The notes under the pieces were generated by a model, which was given only the letters and a program-made list of their open reading frames with translations, was not told the origin of the DNA and made no database searches. Below are positions 35,021-45,869 of a stretch of 64,000 nucleotides of DNA, in pieces (positions within the stretch are counted from its first letter, which is position 1; the number at the start of each line of letters is the position of its first letter). The position numbers and the translations under genes are program-made. Location: the NCBI RefSeq assembly GCF_921293095.1, contig NW_025791658.1, positions 3,348,001-3,412,000 on the forward strand, read 5' to 3'. The DNA is from Ischnura elegans (lineage: Eukaryota; Arthropoda; Insecta; Odonata; Coenagrionidae).

Positions 35021-35274
35021 TTTATAAAGGCCTGGTTACACGGTACATTAACACGTACAAGTTAATGTACGTTTGCGTGAGTGATTTTGGCGGACCGGAA
35101 CGGAACATGTACGAATGCATGAACCAAATTAGAACAGGTTCTATTTTCCGTTCATGCATTCGCACAAGTTGGGTCGTTACACGGTACATTTTCGTGTTCA
35201 TTCACGCGTTCATACATTTAGACATTAACCCATACGTGTTAATGTATCGTGTCAAATATCATACATCAAATATC

Positions 35275-35456
35275 GTATCAAATATCCCTCAGAAAGCCGT
35301 AAAACTCACCATTTTGAACTATTATTATCAAAACTTTTCTGGAGGAGGGCCCCCGCATCTCCTGTTTACCTTGGCGGGTATGCAATACCCCCACACCCCA
35401 AAGTATTAGTTGCGCCTAAAACCCCCCCCTAGCCTTAATTCTTAGCTGCGCCCCTG
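35275..35456. mobile_element. Family C MITE, right half
   Basis: CAAATATCCCTCAGAAAGCC to AGCTGCGCCCCTG matches the right half of 9571-9871. The left half is missing. Confidence 0.75.
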
Positions 35457-35544
35457 TACTTTGTAACTCATTAATTATGTTGTTCTGGCGTCCGTTTTAA
35501 AAATCATCAAGTAACTAGGTAACAATAATAAGATAAACAAATGC

Positions 35545-35577
35545 CTGAGGATGACGCAGAGCGTAGAAACCCCGGTC
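35545..35577 (+). ncRNA. Hammerhead ribozyme motif, weak stem I
   Basis: CTGAGGA, stem II ACGC/GCGT with loop AGA, GAAA, stem III ACC-CC-GGT, C at 35577. The core is complete, but the first stem I pair would be C with A, so activity is doubtful unless stem I is rearranged. Confidence 0.6.
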
Positions 35578-35652
35578 ACGATGGAATATATAATTATGTG
35601 GAAAAACAAAGCGTAACTATCTTTAAAAGAATAAACAAATCATAATTTACGC

Positions 35653-35686
35653 CTAAAGATGATGATAATTCATCGAAACCCGGGTC
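35653..35686 (+). ncRNA. Degenerate hammerhead motif, tandem with previous
   Basis: CTAAAGA replaces CTGANGA (G5 to A). Stem II GATGA/TCATC, GAAA and palindromic ACCCGGGT plus C are kept. The loss of the invariant G predicts no cleavage. It lies 108 bp after the previous motif in the same orientation. Confidence 0.55.
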
Positions 35687-35771
35687 GCCCTCTGTAAAAA
35701 TAAGTGGTATGAGCAATATTGTAAAATTCAAGAAAACTTATAATGGAATACCAAGAAGTTAATCATAAGTT

Positions 35772-35962
35772 AGTGAAATATGTTGTATTTTACATGTAAC
35801 ATGACATTAGCTTTCACTCTGTGAGTTTTCGCAGGTTTTTCACGTCCCCTTTCTTGTGTGGGTGTTTTCCTGCTGTGGGTTTGTTCGCTGAAGAATACTA
35901 CACCCATATTCTCATTTTTTTCCCCACAGATAGTAGTCTTTTTATACACAAAATTTTCACAC
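35772..35962. repeat. Dispersed repeat Y, second copy
   Basis: Matches 23045-23290 (TGAAATATGTTGTATTTTAC, ACATTAGCTTTCACTC, TTTTCGCAGGTTTTTCACG). Confidence 0.6.
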
Positions 35963-36034
35963 ATCGATCTTTCATCATTCACGCAAACGCACATTAACCC
36001 GTACGTGTTAATGTATCGTGTAACCAGGCCTTAA

Positions 36035-36810
36035 ATCCCTGTTCACAATTAGATCAAAACTTAAAGCACATGCGTGGTGGTTGGGCTCCACATTAATAGA
36101 CATTAGAGACACTTTGTTTCATGGAAACTCTTTTAAGCCCTGGTTTCCTAGAACTGCAGCGTGATGGGTGGCGGCGTTTCCTATATAGATATGATGGATT
36201 ACATTAGACAAGTGTGCGACATAACCCTTGAGTAGGTGCGCGGGATCTCCCGGACCCCCACACATCTATTTTGTGTAATAACTTTTTCACTGATAGATGA
36301 GTATCATTGATATATTCAGTAACTTCCAGAAACTTCGTGTTCAGTCATAACAAGCAAAAAATTTTTTAAGTAATAGATACTGATTGATTAAGAATAAAAA
36401 TATTTTATAATACATAGTATTATTGCACCTATTACTATAGAATACCACCAAAGATTACGCAAAAGTGCAAACATTCAAGAAAACCAAGTTTATCAGGAAT
36501 CAAGTATTAGATATTCTCAAACAAATATAAATTATGCTTAGAAATGAGGTACACAGGGAGTAGTTTGGTGAAAATTTTCAAATTCATTCATACATAATTA
36601 CATGCAAATTTTGGGGCTTTACCAAAACCCCTGGCACCTACTTAAGTGACAAAATGCAAGTCTGCTAACTTTACCCATTGTAACCCAGAGTTGCTTTCAG
36701 GACTTCTCTTTTCGAAAATTAGAAAATTTTCTACTCAATTATAATTATTGTGACAGCTACATACTTCATACTTCGCCATAAAACTTTACAGCACTAAAGA
36801 ACACGTAGTA
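36035..36810. other. No gene seen
   Basis: AT-rich without recognised features. Confidence 0.45.
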
Positions 36811-36815
36811 GAATA

Positions 36816-37429
36816 CAGTAGATTTCATTTAATGGGTCCACCGGTTACTTGGGGCAGCGGCTTGATTGGGGCAGATCTTGAAGAACAGAACCCAATAGAG
36901 GAATAAACCACAATATTCTCCGCTTAATTGGGACATAATGCCGCTTTATTGGGCCATGAGTCGGCGACATAGACTCTATACTTGCAACGAAATTAAAATT
37001 TTTTGTTTTCAGAATACTATTTTTTATATTTTCCTCCTTTGATTTACTCTTATTTTTCACAAATGTTCCTATTCTTGCCCTATTTTGGAAGCTCTTGTTG
37101 TTATACTATCCGCAAGAGGATAGGACTTTTCTTTAATAGGACTTAGTAAAATACATTCATTCAGCGTCGCCTGAGGCTGTGAAAAATATTTTTAACTAAA
37201 TTGTTATAATTCTTAAAAATGATAATAAATTAACTAAACTTGCTGATTTATTAATCAAATTAATAGTTTAATACACGTATGTTGCATTATAAATATTCTT
37301 TAGTCTTCTTTCTATCATTTCAAAGTTTTTTTATGCCCATATACTAGAGAATTTGCCTAAATGGGGCAGTCGCTTCATTGGGGCAAAGTGCGCAAGTCCA
37401 GAAATGTCCCAATTAACCGCAATCTACTG
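36816..37429. mobile_element. Tigger/pogo-like MITE
   Basis: TA-flanked ends CAGTAGATTTCATTTAATGG and CAATTAACCGCAATCTACTG are imperfect inverted repeats. Repeats of GGGGCAG-CG-TTGATTGGGGCA type recur inside. A fragment of the same family is at 53411-53480. Confidence 0.78.
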
Positions 37430-37974
37430 TATTTCCAAAAGAGAGCTGAAAATGTACACGTATTTGATGTTACTTGGAAGCAACGATGGGTTATAAGGGA
37501 TTAAGGTTGAATGACCTTGAGAGTAGTGTAAATGCTTATGTGAGGTACTGACTGAGATTGTATGAAAAGATGGGAATGAGTCATTGAGTTTTTGCCTTCC
37601 ATTTTTTCCTTTAACATAAAATTGTACATCACCGAAAACTCCAATGGAAGCAGAGTCTGGGGTCAAATTACTTTTACAAAATACAATTAAACGATCTTCA
37701 GGTTTAAATTTCATACACCTCTTAGAAGTTAATACATTAGAAGAAACAGTAGTACAATGCTCCTTTTGATAGGATTGAAAATTATTCATTTGAATAGTTT
37801 TATAACACAAAACATCAGATGCAGGAAAACTCTCCAAGCCACCAATATTCATGGTAACATTATTAGGTATCCTTGCGAAGCAAATAGTGAGCCAATATGA
37901 ACCTTGGACATTATGATCATTACCAACAGCAAAGGTAAACTTAAAACCAAAAAGATTATTATATAAAGGCCAAA
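37424..37974 (-). CDS. Unassigned ORF, possible exon or old transposon ORF
   Basis: I do not recognise this protein. The minus-strand frame is open for about 180 codons. It runs upstream of the ATG at 37852 to about 37974, where a TTTTTGGTTTTAAG sequence could serve as a splice acceptor. It reads GNDHNVQGSYWLTICFARIP near the start and FKPEDRLIVFCKSN in the middle. The composition is mixed polar and aromatic, not the lysine/isoleucine bias of random AT-rich ORFs. The C-terminal ~40 residues look less protein-like. The stop lies inside the adjoining Tigger-like MITE end, so the ORF may have been truncated by that insertion. It could be a host exon, a gene fragment or a transposon protein. Confidence 0.35.
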
Positions 37975-38287
37975 TTATTTTTTAAGCCTTCCACTTTTTT
38001 TAGCATCATCAGGGCTGAGTACAACAACATAAAAATAAAAGAAATAGTGTGATAAATTAATCCTTGAAAAAATTGTAAGTATCTGTCACTTTTTGCTCTA
38101 ATGTTTTGGAGACTAAGTAACCAATAAATCAAAACAAAATTGAACAGTAACCTTAACCAATGAAAAATGAAGGCAAAAAGTTGACGAATAATTCAATTAA
38201 TCAGTCAATTTTGAAACATTTACTTATTAGAAAAAAATAAGACTAGAATGTTGGAAATACCTTTTGCATTCTCAATGTTAGAAGTTA

Positions 38288-38623
38288 TCCCTTAGCAAAA
38301 AAACTGTTGGATTTTAACAGTTACTGTTGGATCTTCTACAGTTACTGTTGGATCTTTTACAGTTACTGTTGGATTTTAACAGTTAATGTTGGATTTCAAC
38401 AGTTACTATTGGTTTCATCAGTTACTGTTGAATTTTCTACAGTTACTGTTGGATTTTCTACAGTTACTGTTGGATCTTCTACAGTTACTGTTGGATTTCA
38501 ACAGTTACTGTTGGGTTTCATCAGTTACTGTTGGATTTTAACAGTTACTGTTGGATTCAACAGTTGTCCGAATTAACTGTTGAAATTTTCAACAGTTTTT
38601 TTAACAGTTTTTTCGCTAAGGGA
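38288..38623. mobile_element. MITE made of ACAGTTACTGTTGGAT tandem repeats
   Basis: Ends TCCCTTAGCAAAAAAACTG and CAGTTTTTTCGCTAAGGGA are inverted and flanked by TTA on both sides (38285-38287, 38624-38626). The interior is about 14 units of a 18-21-bp repeat (ACAGTTACTGTTGGATTTT). A 3-bp TTA duplication fits the PIF/Harbinger style. Confidence 0.78.
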
Positions 38624-38955
38624 TTATACTTACAAGTTTTTCTCAACTTTTTTTTCCATCTTTGAATTCATATATTTATTTTGTATTTGCATGGTGTAAT
38701 TTAAGTATTACGTCAACCTCTATTCAGGTTAACGCACCGGTTAATTATTTCCCACTGTGCTGCTTCCATTCTATCCAGGGTGGAGAAAAAAATCTTCCAC
38801 GAAATTTAAATCCTGGATAGCTGATGCCGGCATGAACAAAATTACTGATGATATTTAGATCAGGGATGGCAATAGAAACTGAACGAAAGTCAAATCCAGT
38901 AAAATTTCAATAGTTTTGTTCCCAGGTGCGAAATGTACAAATGAAACGAAATGGA

Positions 38956-39359
38956 TTTATACCCGGGGAACATCTCATAATAAAGCACACATTAAAAACA
39001 TCTAAGTTTGGAAAGTTTCCTTCGTTTGATAGGGGGATAAAAATCCTTATTTAAGCCCAGTGCTACCTGCTAGTAGGGTACTCTGATACCTGCAGTCAGC
39101 TTGCATCGTATCGGCGCTCAAAGCCTCGCCCCGAGGTCACCTCACACGGCGACAGCTGGAACCAGAAATACGTCACACGGGCTTCTCCCATCATTCCTAC
39201 TTAGCCGTCCCGTTTTCGCGCGCTTGAAATGTTTCACCTTTCATTTAATCGCGAAAAATAGATATCGTCATTGGAAAATCTAAGAGCGTCAAATGCGCAC
39301 TCCAGGAGTAATAATCTTTCGATTTAGGCAGTAAAAATTTAATAGGAAACCACCCTATT
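38956..39359 (+). mobile_element. Family A MITE, 5'-truncated copy
   Basis: Starts in the middle of the family consensus (GGGGAACATCTCATAATAAA) and runs to GGAAACCACCCTATT. Confidence 0.8.
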
Positions 39360-39910
39360 TAAACCCGGGGTCGAAATGCAATCGGAGTCTAAACTACTTC
39401 GGGTCGAAACTAAACTAAAACTCTGAGACGAAACGAAATGTAGATAATGTTTCGCACCGCAGGGACCACATGCTTCACCTTCGAACGGTTTAGTTTCGAC
39501 CCACGCACACCGAGTACGAAGTATAATTGAATGAAGTAGAGGTTCGGCCTACCGCCATTAGATGCATGGGGCTCTCATATTTTTACCACTTTGAGGAGAA
39601 CGGTGAGCACGAACTGGCCATTCGATTTTTAAGCTCAATGTTTAAACCTCTCCACACGTATTTAAAACGTAATGTGTCGAAACTATTCCCTCTTATCCTC
39701 CTCCACTCAACTTATGGGATCGAAACATAAATATTATAAACGGAGTCTCGCTTAATTTAGTTTCGTTCGCGGGAGTAAAGTTTCGTCCCGGATCGAAACT
39801 AAACTTCTTGATGAGTTTCGTTCGGGAACGAAACTAAACCCAGGCCTCGTTTTTCGTTTCCCTCTGGATCAAAACGAAACATTTCCATTATTCGGGAAGG
39901 AAACAGTTTA

Positions 39911-41455
39911 AATAACTTTGGGGTATAATAATAATAAATTAAAGAATAAGGCAAAGTAAACAATTAAAATTGACAATAGTAGCCTGAATATCATTTACGC
40001 TAGTTGAACATCAACATTGAACAAGTTTCAAAACTTTCTTCCTCAAAACGGTTGCGTCTATCAGTCAAACTAGATTGTACTGGCTGAAAAACCTCTGTCC
40101 ATATTGGGTGGAGTGCATCATTGCCGAACTCTGTGTTTTTAGATAGATGGCAAGGAATATTTACCGAGTAAGAAGTAGAATTGAATGAAGTAAAGGCTCG
40201 GCCTACCGTCATTATGGCCTACATGGGGCACCAGGGTTGATTGATTTAAATCACTTTGATTTAAATCACGATTAAAATCACTTGATTTTTATTTTAAAAA
40301 ATCAGGTGATTTAAATCATAATGTGATCTATATGTTTGATTTTTAAAGAGTCAAGAAAAGGAAGCCGTAAGCGTATAATTTTGATTTTTATTTCTTAATT
40401 GATACAATGAATCGACAGTTATCAGCACAATGGTGGCTCTTAAATAGAAATGATACTGTAGGAATGCATGTAACATGAAAATTTAAAAAAAATGGCTTTG
40501 GTTAGAATACTAGTGTATCCGTTGAAAATAAATTGTTTTCTGATTTAACTTCTAAGCGTAGGCACCATTACAGTATTTTTCTAAACTTCATATGCTTTAG
40601 AACCGCATAATATAGCACATTCGATACTTCCAATGGCAATTTTATATTATGCTGGTGTAATTTTTAATTTGATACCATTGGCATTTCCATAGTTCTCTCC
40701 CCTGATTGACTAAATGTTGTATTAAGTTTAGAGTATGTTGCCTCTTGTTGTTTCCTCAAACGATCATTCTCCAATATGCTGCCCAAATAGTTGGTTTTGC
40801 AAATAACTGAATTTTTGATGAATGGAGAATCATAAAAATCTCATTTAAATCAATAAAATCCGATCTAAATAAAAAAAAATCAGCAAGAATGATTTTTTTG
40901 AAAAAAATCATGATTTTCATCAACCCTGTGGGGCACTCATATTTTTATCACTAACAGGAGAACGGTGACCGCAAACCGGCCGTTTGATTTTTAAGCTCAA
41001 TGTTTTAGTCCCTTCACACGTACGTCAAACGTAATGTGTCAAAACTATTCCCTCTCATCCCCCTCCACTCAACTTATGGGATCGAAACATAAATATGAGA
41101 AGCGGAGTCTCGATTAATTTAGTTTCGTTCCTGGGAGTAAAGTTTCATCCCGGGTCGAAACTAACTTTCTTGATGATTTTAATTCCGTTCGGGAACGAAA
41201 CTAAAGCTAGGCTTCTTATTTTCAATAAATAAAGTTTTTATTAAATAACTTTGGGGTATAACAATAATAAATTAAAGAATAAGGCAAAGTAAACAATTAA
41301 AATTGACAATAGTAGCCTGAATATCATTTACGCTTGTTGAACATCAACATTGAACAAGTTTCAAAACTTTCTTCCTCAAAACGGTTGCGTCTATCAGTCA
41401 AACTAGATTGCACTGGCTGAAAAACCTCTGTCCATATTGGGTGCAGTGCAACAAA
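39911..41455. repeat. Recent direct duplication, period ~1.32 kb
   Basis: 39911-40130 and 41234-41455 are nearly identical (TAACTTTGGGGTATAA, AAACGGTTGCGTCTATCAGT, CCTCTGTCCATATTGGGTG). The preceding blocks at 39530-39900 and 40195-41230 are also homologous, with the 697-bp MITE inserted only in the second. Further partial copies are at 43430-43700. Confidence 0.8.
40232..40928. mobile_element. hAT-like MITE of GATTTAAATC units, 8-bp TSD
   Basis: Ends CAGGGTTGAT and ATCAACCCTG, with subterminal TGATTTAAATCA repeats. TGGGGCAC flanks it on both sides (40224-40231, 40929-40936). A second, oppositely oriented copy is at 46378-47081. No ORF. Confidence 0.9.
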
Positions 41456-41654
41456 AAAAGTTTCGTCTCGGGTCGAAACTTAACTCTAGGCTTTGCATTT
41501 TCGTTTCCCTCCGGATCGAAACAAAACGTTTTCGTTTCGTTTCACTTGCCATCTCTGATATTAACCCATAAGTGCACAGCGTCCGATATATAGGGTGCGC
41601 GTATTTAATTTTTTTTCTGGGCTCTAATTGACTTGCGCTACATTTGGATGCTAT

Positions 41655-42825
41655 GGCCGTTTTCCAATCCACGTAGTGTGCACTCATTCCCTCGTTCCCT
41701 TTCTCCCTTGCACCCTGCTCCCTTACTAATGCTCCACTGGCGCCATAGAGTGTGAACGGAAATAATGCGAACTATTGACAGTAACGAAATGTGAAGCGCA
41801 GGATCGGGTTAGGACATCTTGTGGTTGATTTAAGAATTAATTTCACCCTGCTACTCGGTTTGTTTACGTTTTTAATTTAGACTGCATAGTATTTTGACTT
41901 TTCTGGCACCGATTGGACGCTCTCTCTTCACACAATAAACAAAAATTTACTTACAACTCCAGTTCAAGATTTCTGAGTTTTCCATTCCCGCCATTTTTAC
42001 GTCCACTTCCTACGAGGGGAAGGTAGTGAGGGAGCATCCGCGCTCCCTTGCTCACTTACCCTTCGTTCCCTTGCGCCCTCGCCGATTGGATCCACCCTTG
42101 CTGTCGTCACATCGGTAAGTTGACGATCGAAAAGTGCACGGAGGGTGATTATTGCGAATAGGGTAGTTTCCTTCATCAAAGAAAACGATAGGCATTGATT
42201 GCGATTCGTTGCCCACCATTAGTGTATTCATAATACACAAATTATTTGGTTTTTGAAATACCGGTTTAGACGAATGGCAAGGGTCAAATTTTATCCTCAT
42301 TTGAAAAAGGCCAGATTGGCGCCCATGCGATTCCGCTCCGCGTGACGTCACAGGGACCTAGTTTCTATACGAGAAGATAGGAGTTATACATCGTCTGAGG
42401 TTACCAATGCATGCATGAGGCACAGGGCTCAGGGAAACATGTCTTAATAATCACCTATTAAAACTGGCTAAGGTCGGAAAGTTTTCTTCGCTTGATAAGG
42501 TATTAATAAACCTTTTTTAAGCCATGCGCTACCAGACAGGAAGGTACTCAGCTATCCGCTAGCATCCTGCGTCCTATCAGCGCTCAGAGCCTCGATCAAG
42601 GTCACTTCACAAGGAGAGAGGGGGAACCAGAAATGCGGCGCACGGACTTTCCTACTTACGCGTCGCGTTTTTGCGCGCTTGAAATTTTTCACTTTTCATT
42701 TAATCGCGAAAAATAGATATCGTCATTTAAAAATCTAAAAGCGCGAAATACGTACTCCAGGAGTAATAATCTTTCGATTTAGGCAATAAAAAAATAATAG
42801 GAAACCACCCTATTGGAAAACGGCC
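41655..42825. mobile_element. MITE family B, interrupted by a family A MITE
   Basis: Ends GGCCGTTTTCCAATCCACG and TTGGAAAACGGCC. Interior matches the uninterrupted copy at 51440-51959 (CTCGTTCCCTTTCTCCC, CTACTCGGTTTGTTTACG, GGATCCACCCTTGCTGTCGT). The family A copy sits near the right end. Confidence 0.85.
42157..42814 (+). mobile_element. Family A MITE, copy 5, with filled/empty site comparison
   Basis: Full length. It splits the right terminal repeat of family B: the filled site reads GCGAA then the element core then TTGG, while the 51.9-kb copy reads GCGAATTGG. Confidence 0.9.
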
Positions 42826-42911
42826 TATATAAAGTCCAAATGGATGTCTGTCTTCACCGCCCTGCTAATATTTTTGTTGACTCCTTGAATTTTGTATGGT
42901 TGAATGAAGCA

Positions 42912-43425
42912 GACCCACACAGCAGAAATACGTCTCTGAGACGTCTCGAATATCGCATGTTACGACTCAGAGACATTCTGAGAGCTTCAGAGACATCTCT
43001 GAGACTTCTCTGAGATGTCACTATGTCCAAAAAAATGGTCTATGAGATGTCTCATGAGACGTCTCAGATAAGTCTCTGAGATGTCTCATAAGAGTTTGTA
43101 CTCTGGTATGCTTAAAAATGTAGGCAAAAAATAATCAAATGCAAATTATACAGTTGTGACCTACTTATCTCGATCATTTTTAGCGACGAATTTTGTGATG
43201 GATGACCTTTTGAAAATAAGAAACCCATATTAAATGTCGTGATTTTAATAATCAAAACTGCGCAATTACACCGAAAAATAATATGGAAGGCATTGATGGC
43301 GTTTAAATACGTTTTTTTTTTTAATTTCCTGAACGGCTCACGATTACATCTCTGAGACATTTGCGATATTCGAGACATTCGAGATCATAGTGAGACGTCT
43401 CTGAGAGGTTCGTTGCTATGTGGGG
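42912..43425. mobile_element. MITE built of GAGACGTCTC palindromes
   Basis: CCCACACAGCAGAAATACG at the left and CGTTGCTATGTGGGG at the right are imperfect inverted ends, followed inward by repeated CTCTGAGACGTCTC motifs on both sides. The centre (43110-43330) is unrelated AT-rich sequence. Confidence 0.7.
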
Positions 43426-43746
43426 AGGCTCGGCCTATCGCCATTGAATGCATGGGGCACTCATATTTTAACCGCTAACAGGAGAACGGTGAACACAAAC
43501 TACCCTATTCAATGTTTAGGCTCAATGTTTTAACCTCGCTACACGTACGTCAAACATAATGGGTGGAAACTATTCCCTCTTTATTATTCGATTTTTAAGC
43601 TCAATGCTTTCACCTCTCCATATTCTGTCGTGGAATGAGTCGAAACTATTCCCTCTTATCCCCCTCAACCTAACTTCTGAGATAATAACGCAACTATGCG
43701 CAGCAGAGTTTAAGATTAATATAGGCCCATATCGTCAGTCGCTCCT

Positions 43747-43872
43747 TCAGATCTCGTCTTCACTTAGGATTCCTTCGGCGGCCTCCTTCGCAAAGGACGC
43801 GATTACGTTCAAGAGACGATCCTCAGTGAAGCTCTTCTTTATCTTCCGACTTAAGCTGGTCTTTTGGATCAT
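43747..43872 (-). CDS. Tiny ORF of unknown significance
   Basis: A 41-codon minus-strand ORF that contains SFTEDRLLNVIASFAKEAAE and ends in an acidic tail. An overlapping frame upstream reads MSDENDPKDQLKSEDKEEL. Together they resemble an acidic, charged coding fragment broken by a frameshift. I cannot assign a family. It is antisense to a 178-codon + frame that is probably spurious over this part. Confidence 0.2.
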   Translation of the reverse strand: MIQKTSLSRKIKKSFTEDRLLNVIASFAKEAAEGILSEDEI

Positions 43873-43975
43873 TTTCGTCGCTCATGGAATGTCCGGTTCT
43901 GAGATCCGTTCATCCAGTCAAACAAAGACAAAGTATAACTCACCTAGCGTCACATGGGTCACAAAATATGCCGAA

Positions 43976-44071
43976 ATGGAGCGAATGGGTAACGCGGAAA
44001 GAGTTTTTCTGTTTAATTTGGTAATCAAACATAGGGATATTCAAGAAAATGAGAAAACGGACGCAGTGACA
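43976..44071 (+). pseudogene. Myb/SANT-like DNA-binding domain fragment
   Basis: MERMGNAERVFLFNLVIKHR then DIQENEKTDAVT resembles the first helices of the Myb/SANT-like domains found in Harbinger-associated and regulatory insect proteins (…LV-KH-DI-ENKKTDAV…). Similarity stops after DAVT, followed by a stop 8 codons later. It is probably a broken transposon-derived gene or an isolated exon with lost borders. Confidence 0.5.
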
Positions 44072-44099
44072 GTTTGCATTGGAATCAGAAATTAAATTC

Positions 44100-44740
44100 A
44101 CAGAAAATTCATAGATAATTCATACTTCAAATATACAACAGACCGAAGCGTGGGAAAAAAGCAACAAATTTCCTCAGTTAGATGATTAGTAAATATCAAC
44201 TATAGTCTTTAGTAATCGAAACGTACACCTAAACAATCCAGCATTAACGTAAGCCAACATGATGATTAAATAATTCCTGGGGTGTAGGTAATATAATGCA
44301 AAAAATTGTTTGCCAACGTGTTGTTTTATTTTAAAGCCATCATTTCCTTTCCGAATAAAATTCCACTGGATTTTGGCAATTCCTCAAGTATTGGCGAGAT
44401 AAGTAATCGTACGCGGAAAAAAGGTTTAGTTACAACTATCGAATTCTGATGAAATTTATCAAACTTTGCGGTCGTCATATGGCTCATTGAAAAATTTAGT
44501 AACAATTACCAAACCAATTTGATAAATTATATCAAACTGGTTTGGTAATTGATACCGAAATGGCCACAGCAGTTCGATAAAAACTATCAAAATCAAAAGA
44601 TAATAAAACCGACGTAGCGTGCACAGTGCACATGAAAGATTTTCAATCCAGAAAACACTATTCTGATTAAAAATCATAAAATTAATAGTTTAACGTAAGT
44701 TTATGCTAAAGAAATACAAAAAAAAAACTAAAAAAAATTC
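44100..44740. other. No gene seen; palindromic AT-rich block
   Basis: 44495-44550 is a strong hairpin (AATTACCAAACCAATTTGAT and its inverted partner). It may be the core of a small MITE with TTGATA/TATCAA motifs. Confidence 0.4.
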
Positions 44741-44751
44741 ACCTGCATGCA

Positions 44752-44822
44752 GCATCGAACGTGGGTCCTCCGCGTAGTAGCGACGGGCGCTAACGACTGG
44801 GCTAAATCGGTTACAGTAAAAT
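44752..44822 (-). other. tRNA-like sequence (SINE head or tRNA pseudogene)
   Basis: The minus strand reads TTTAGCCCAGTCGTTAGCG as a good box A, then CCACGTTCGATGC as box B about 35 bp on. The anticodon arm is irregular and the 3' half of the acceptor stem does not pair well. It is probably tRNA-derived rather than a working tRNA. Confidence 0.45.
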
Positions 44823-44829
44823 TGTTATC

Positions 44830-45550
44830 CACAAAGGGAATAATATTTTATTAATGTAAATAATCAACCTTTGCGTTGAAATGTGAATAAGATGTGACTA
44901 AACTTTCCCTTTCTAAGCTTAAGAGGAATACTTGATGCACACAATTGCATTACGTAGTTACTCCATATCCATTTCTAGTGCAGATGCGCAAGAAAACTTT
45001 ATTTGTAGGCTTTTTACATCGATGTAGAGATGATTTTAACGTGCTGAGTGATATCCTTAGCATGGATTGAGTCTAGTATGACGACTTTTATCACGTCATT
45101 CAACATGATCGCAAATGATTATACCTCAGGAATACCTCTTATTGAGGTTTTTATGTGTCGAAATACACAAACATATCCTAACAGCTTTAATATCCATGAT
45201 AATACGCTGTTCACTCATTGTCTTTGATGCACCGGCTTACGCATATCATTGCAATGTAAAGCAGAAATAAACAGAAAAATGACCGTAAACTAAATTAAAA
45301 CGTTATCGCCATCACAAATAATAAAAACAAAATCATTTCTACCAACCTATCTTTTATGTAAGGCCTGTTTAAAAATCTTTAAAGTGATGAAATGGTTGTG
45401 AAGTGGATGTGAAGGTTGGGTCAGACCAACCTACGCTGGCGAGGAGTCTTTCACCAGCAAAGTGCGCTGAAGAAGACCTTCGGACGTCTCTCGAACTGAA
45501 ATCTATCCTTTAGGAGCCGAGGAAGATGAAGGATGGCTAAAGAAGCGACT
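44830..45550. other. No gene seen
   Basis: No recognised coding or repeat features. Confidence 0.45.
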
Positions 45551-45554
45551 GACG

Positions 45555-45725
45555 ATACGGGCCTTAGTTTTGTTCCTGGGAGTAAAGTTTCGTACCGGGT
45601 CAAAACAAAACTCCTTGATGACTTTAATTTTGAGCGGGAACGAAATTACACCTAGGCCTTGTGGTTTCGTTTCCCTGAGGATCAAAATGAAGCATTTTCG
45701 TTTCGTTTCGCATTCCATTCCTGAT
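45555..45725. repeat. Fragment of family J (GAAAC-rich MITE)
   Basis: TTCCTGGGAGTAAAGTTTCG, ACTCCTTGATGACTTTAAT and TTTCGTTTCCCTGAGGATCA match 41130-41550. Confidence 0.65.
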
Positions 45726-45869
45726 TTAGATCAAAAGTGCACTATTTTTGAACTACGGAAATGTGAGCCGAGTGCTCCCTGGTGATTGGCTGCAGCGAGT
45801 TCGCCCTGTTGCCGGATGCCATGGATATATCGCCACATATCCAGCAGGCAAAGCAAACAAAACCATGAG

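Larger units (their letters stand above)
35027..36033. mobile_element. Foldback element with GGCCTGGTTACACGGTACATT ends
   Basis: AAGGCCTGGTTACACGGTAC with TTAACACGTAC at the left is mirrored by GTACGTGTTAATGTATCGTG with TAACCAGGCCTT at the right. It has been invaded by a partial family C MITE (35275-35456), the hammerhead-bearing block (35537-35760) and repeat Y (35772-35962). Confidence 0.75.
38871..41557. mobile_element. GAAAC-rich hAT-like element (family J), expanded
   Basis: CAGGGATGGCAATAGAAAC at the left and GTTTCACTTGCCATCTCTG at the right are inverted ends. CGAAACTAAAC-type motifs fill the subterminal parts. Inside are a truncated family A MITE, a ~1.3-kb near-identical tandem duplication, and a 697-bp hAT-like MITE. 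No matching 8-bp flanks were seen, so the two ends may derive from different copies. Confidence 0.55.

Noticed and set aside
37985..38016. Minus-strand CCTGATGATGC as another hammerhead
   Set aside because: CTGATGA is present but stem II does not pair and GAAAC is replaced by GGAAGG.
38307..38576. Repetitive YSYCWIF protein-like ORF
   Set aside because: Translation of the ACAGTTACTGTTGGAT minisatellite.
43559..43975. N-terminal 139 codons of the + ORF containing the SANT-like piece
   Set aside because: They translate diverged copies of family J repeat sequence and antisense of another ORF; not protein-like.
44752..44822. Functional tRNA gene
   Set aside because: Boxes A and B are good but anticodon and acceptor stems fail; kept only as tRNA-like.
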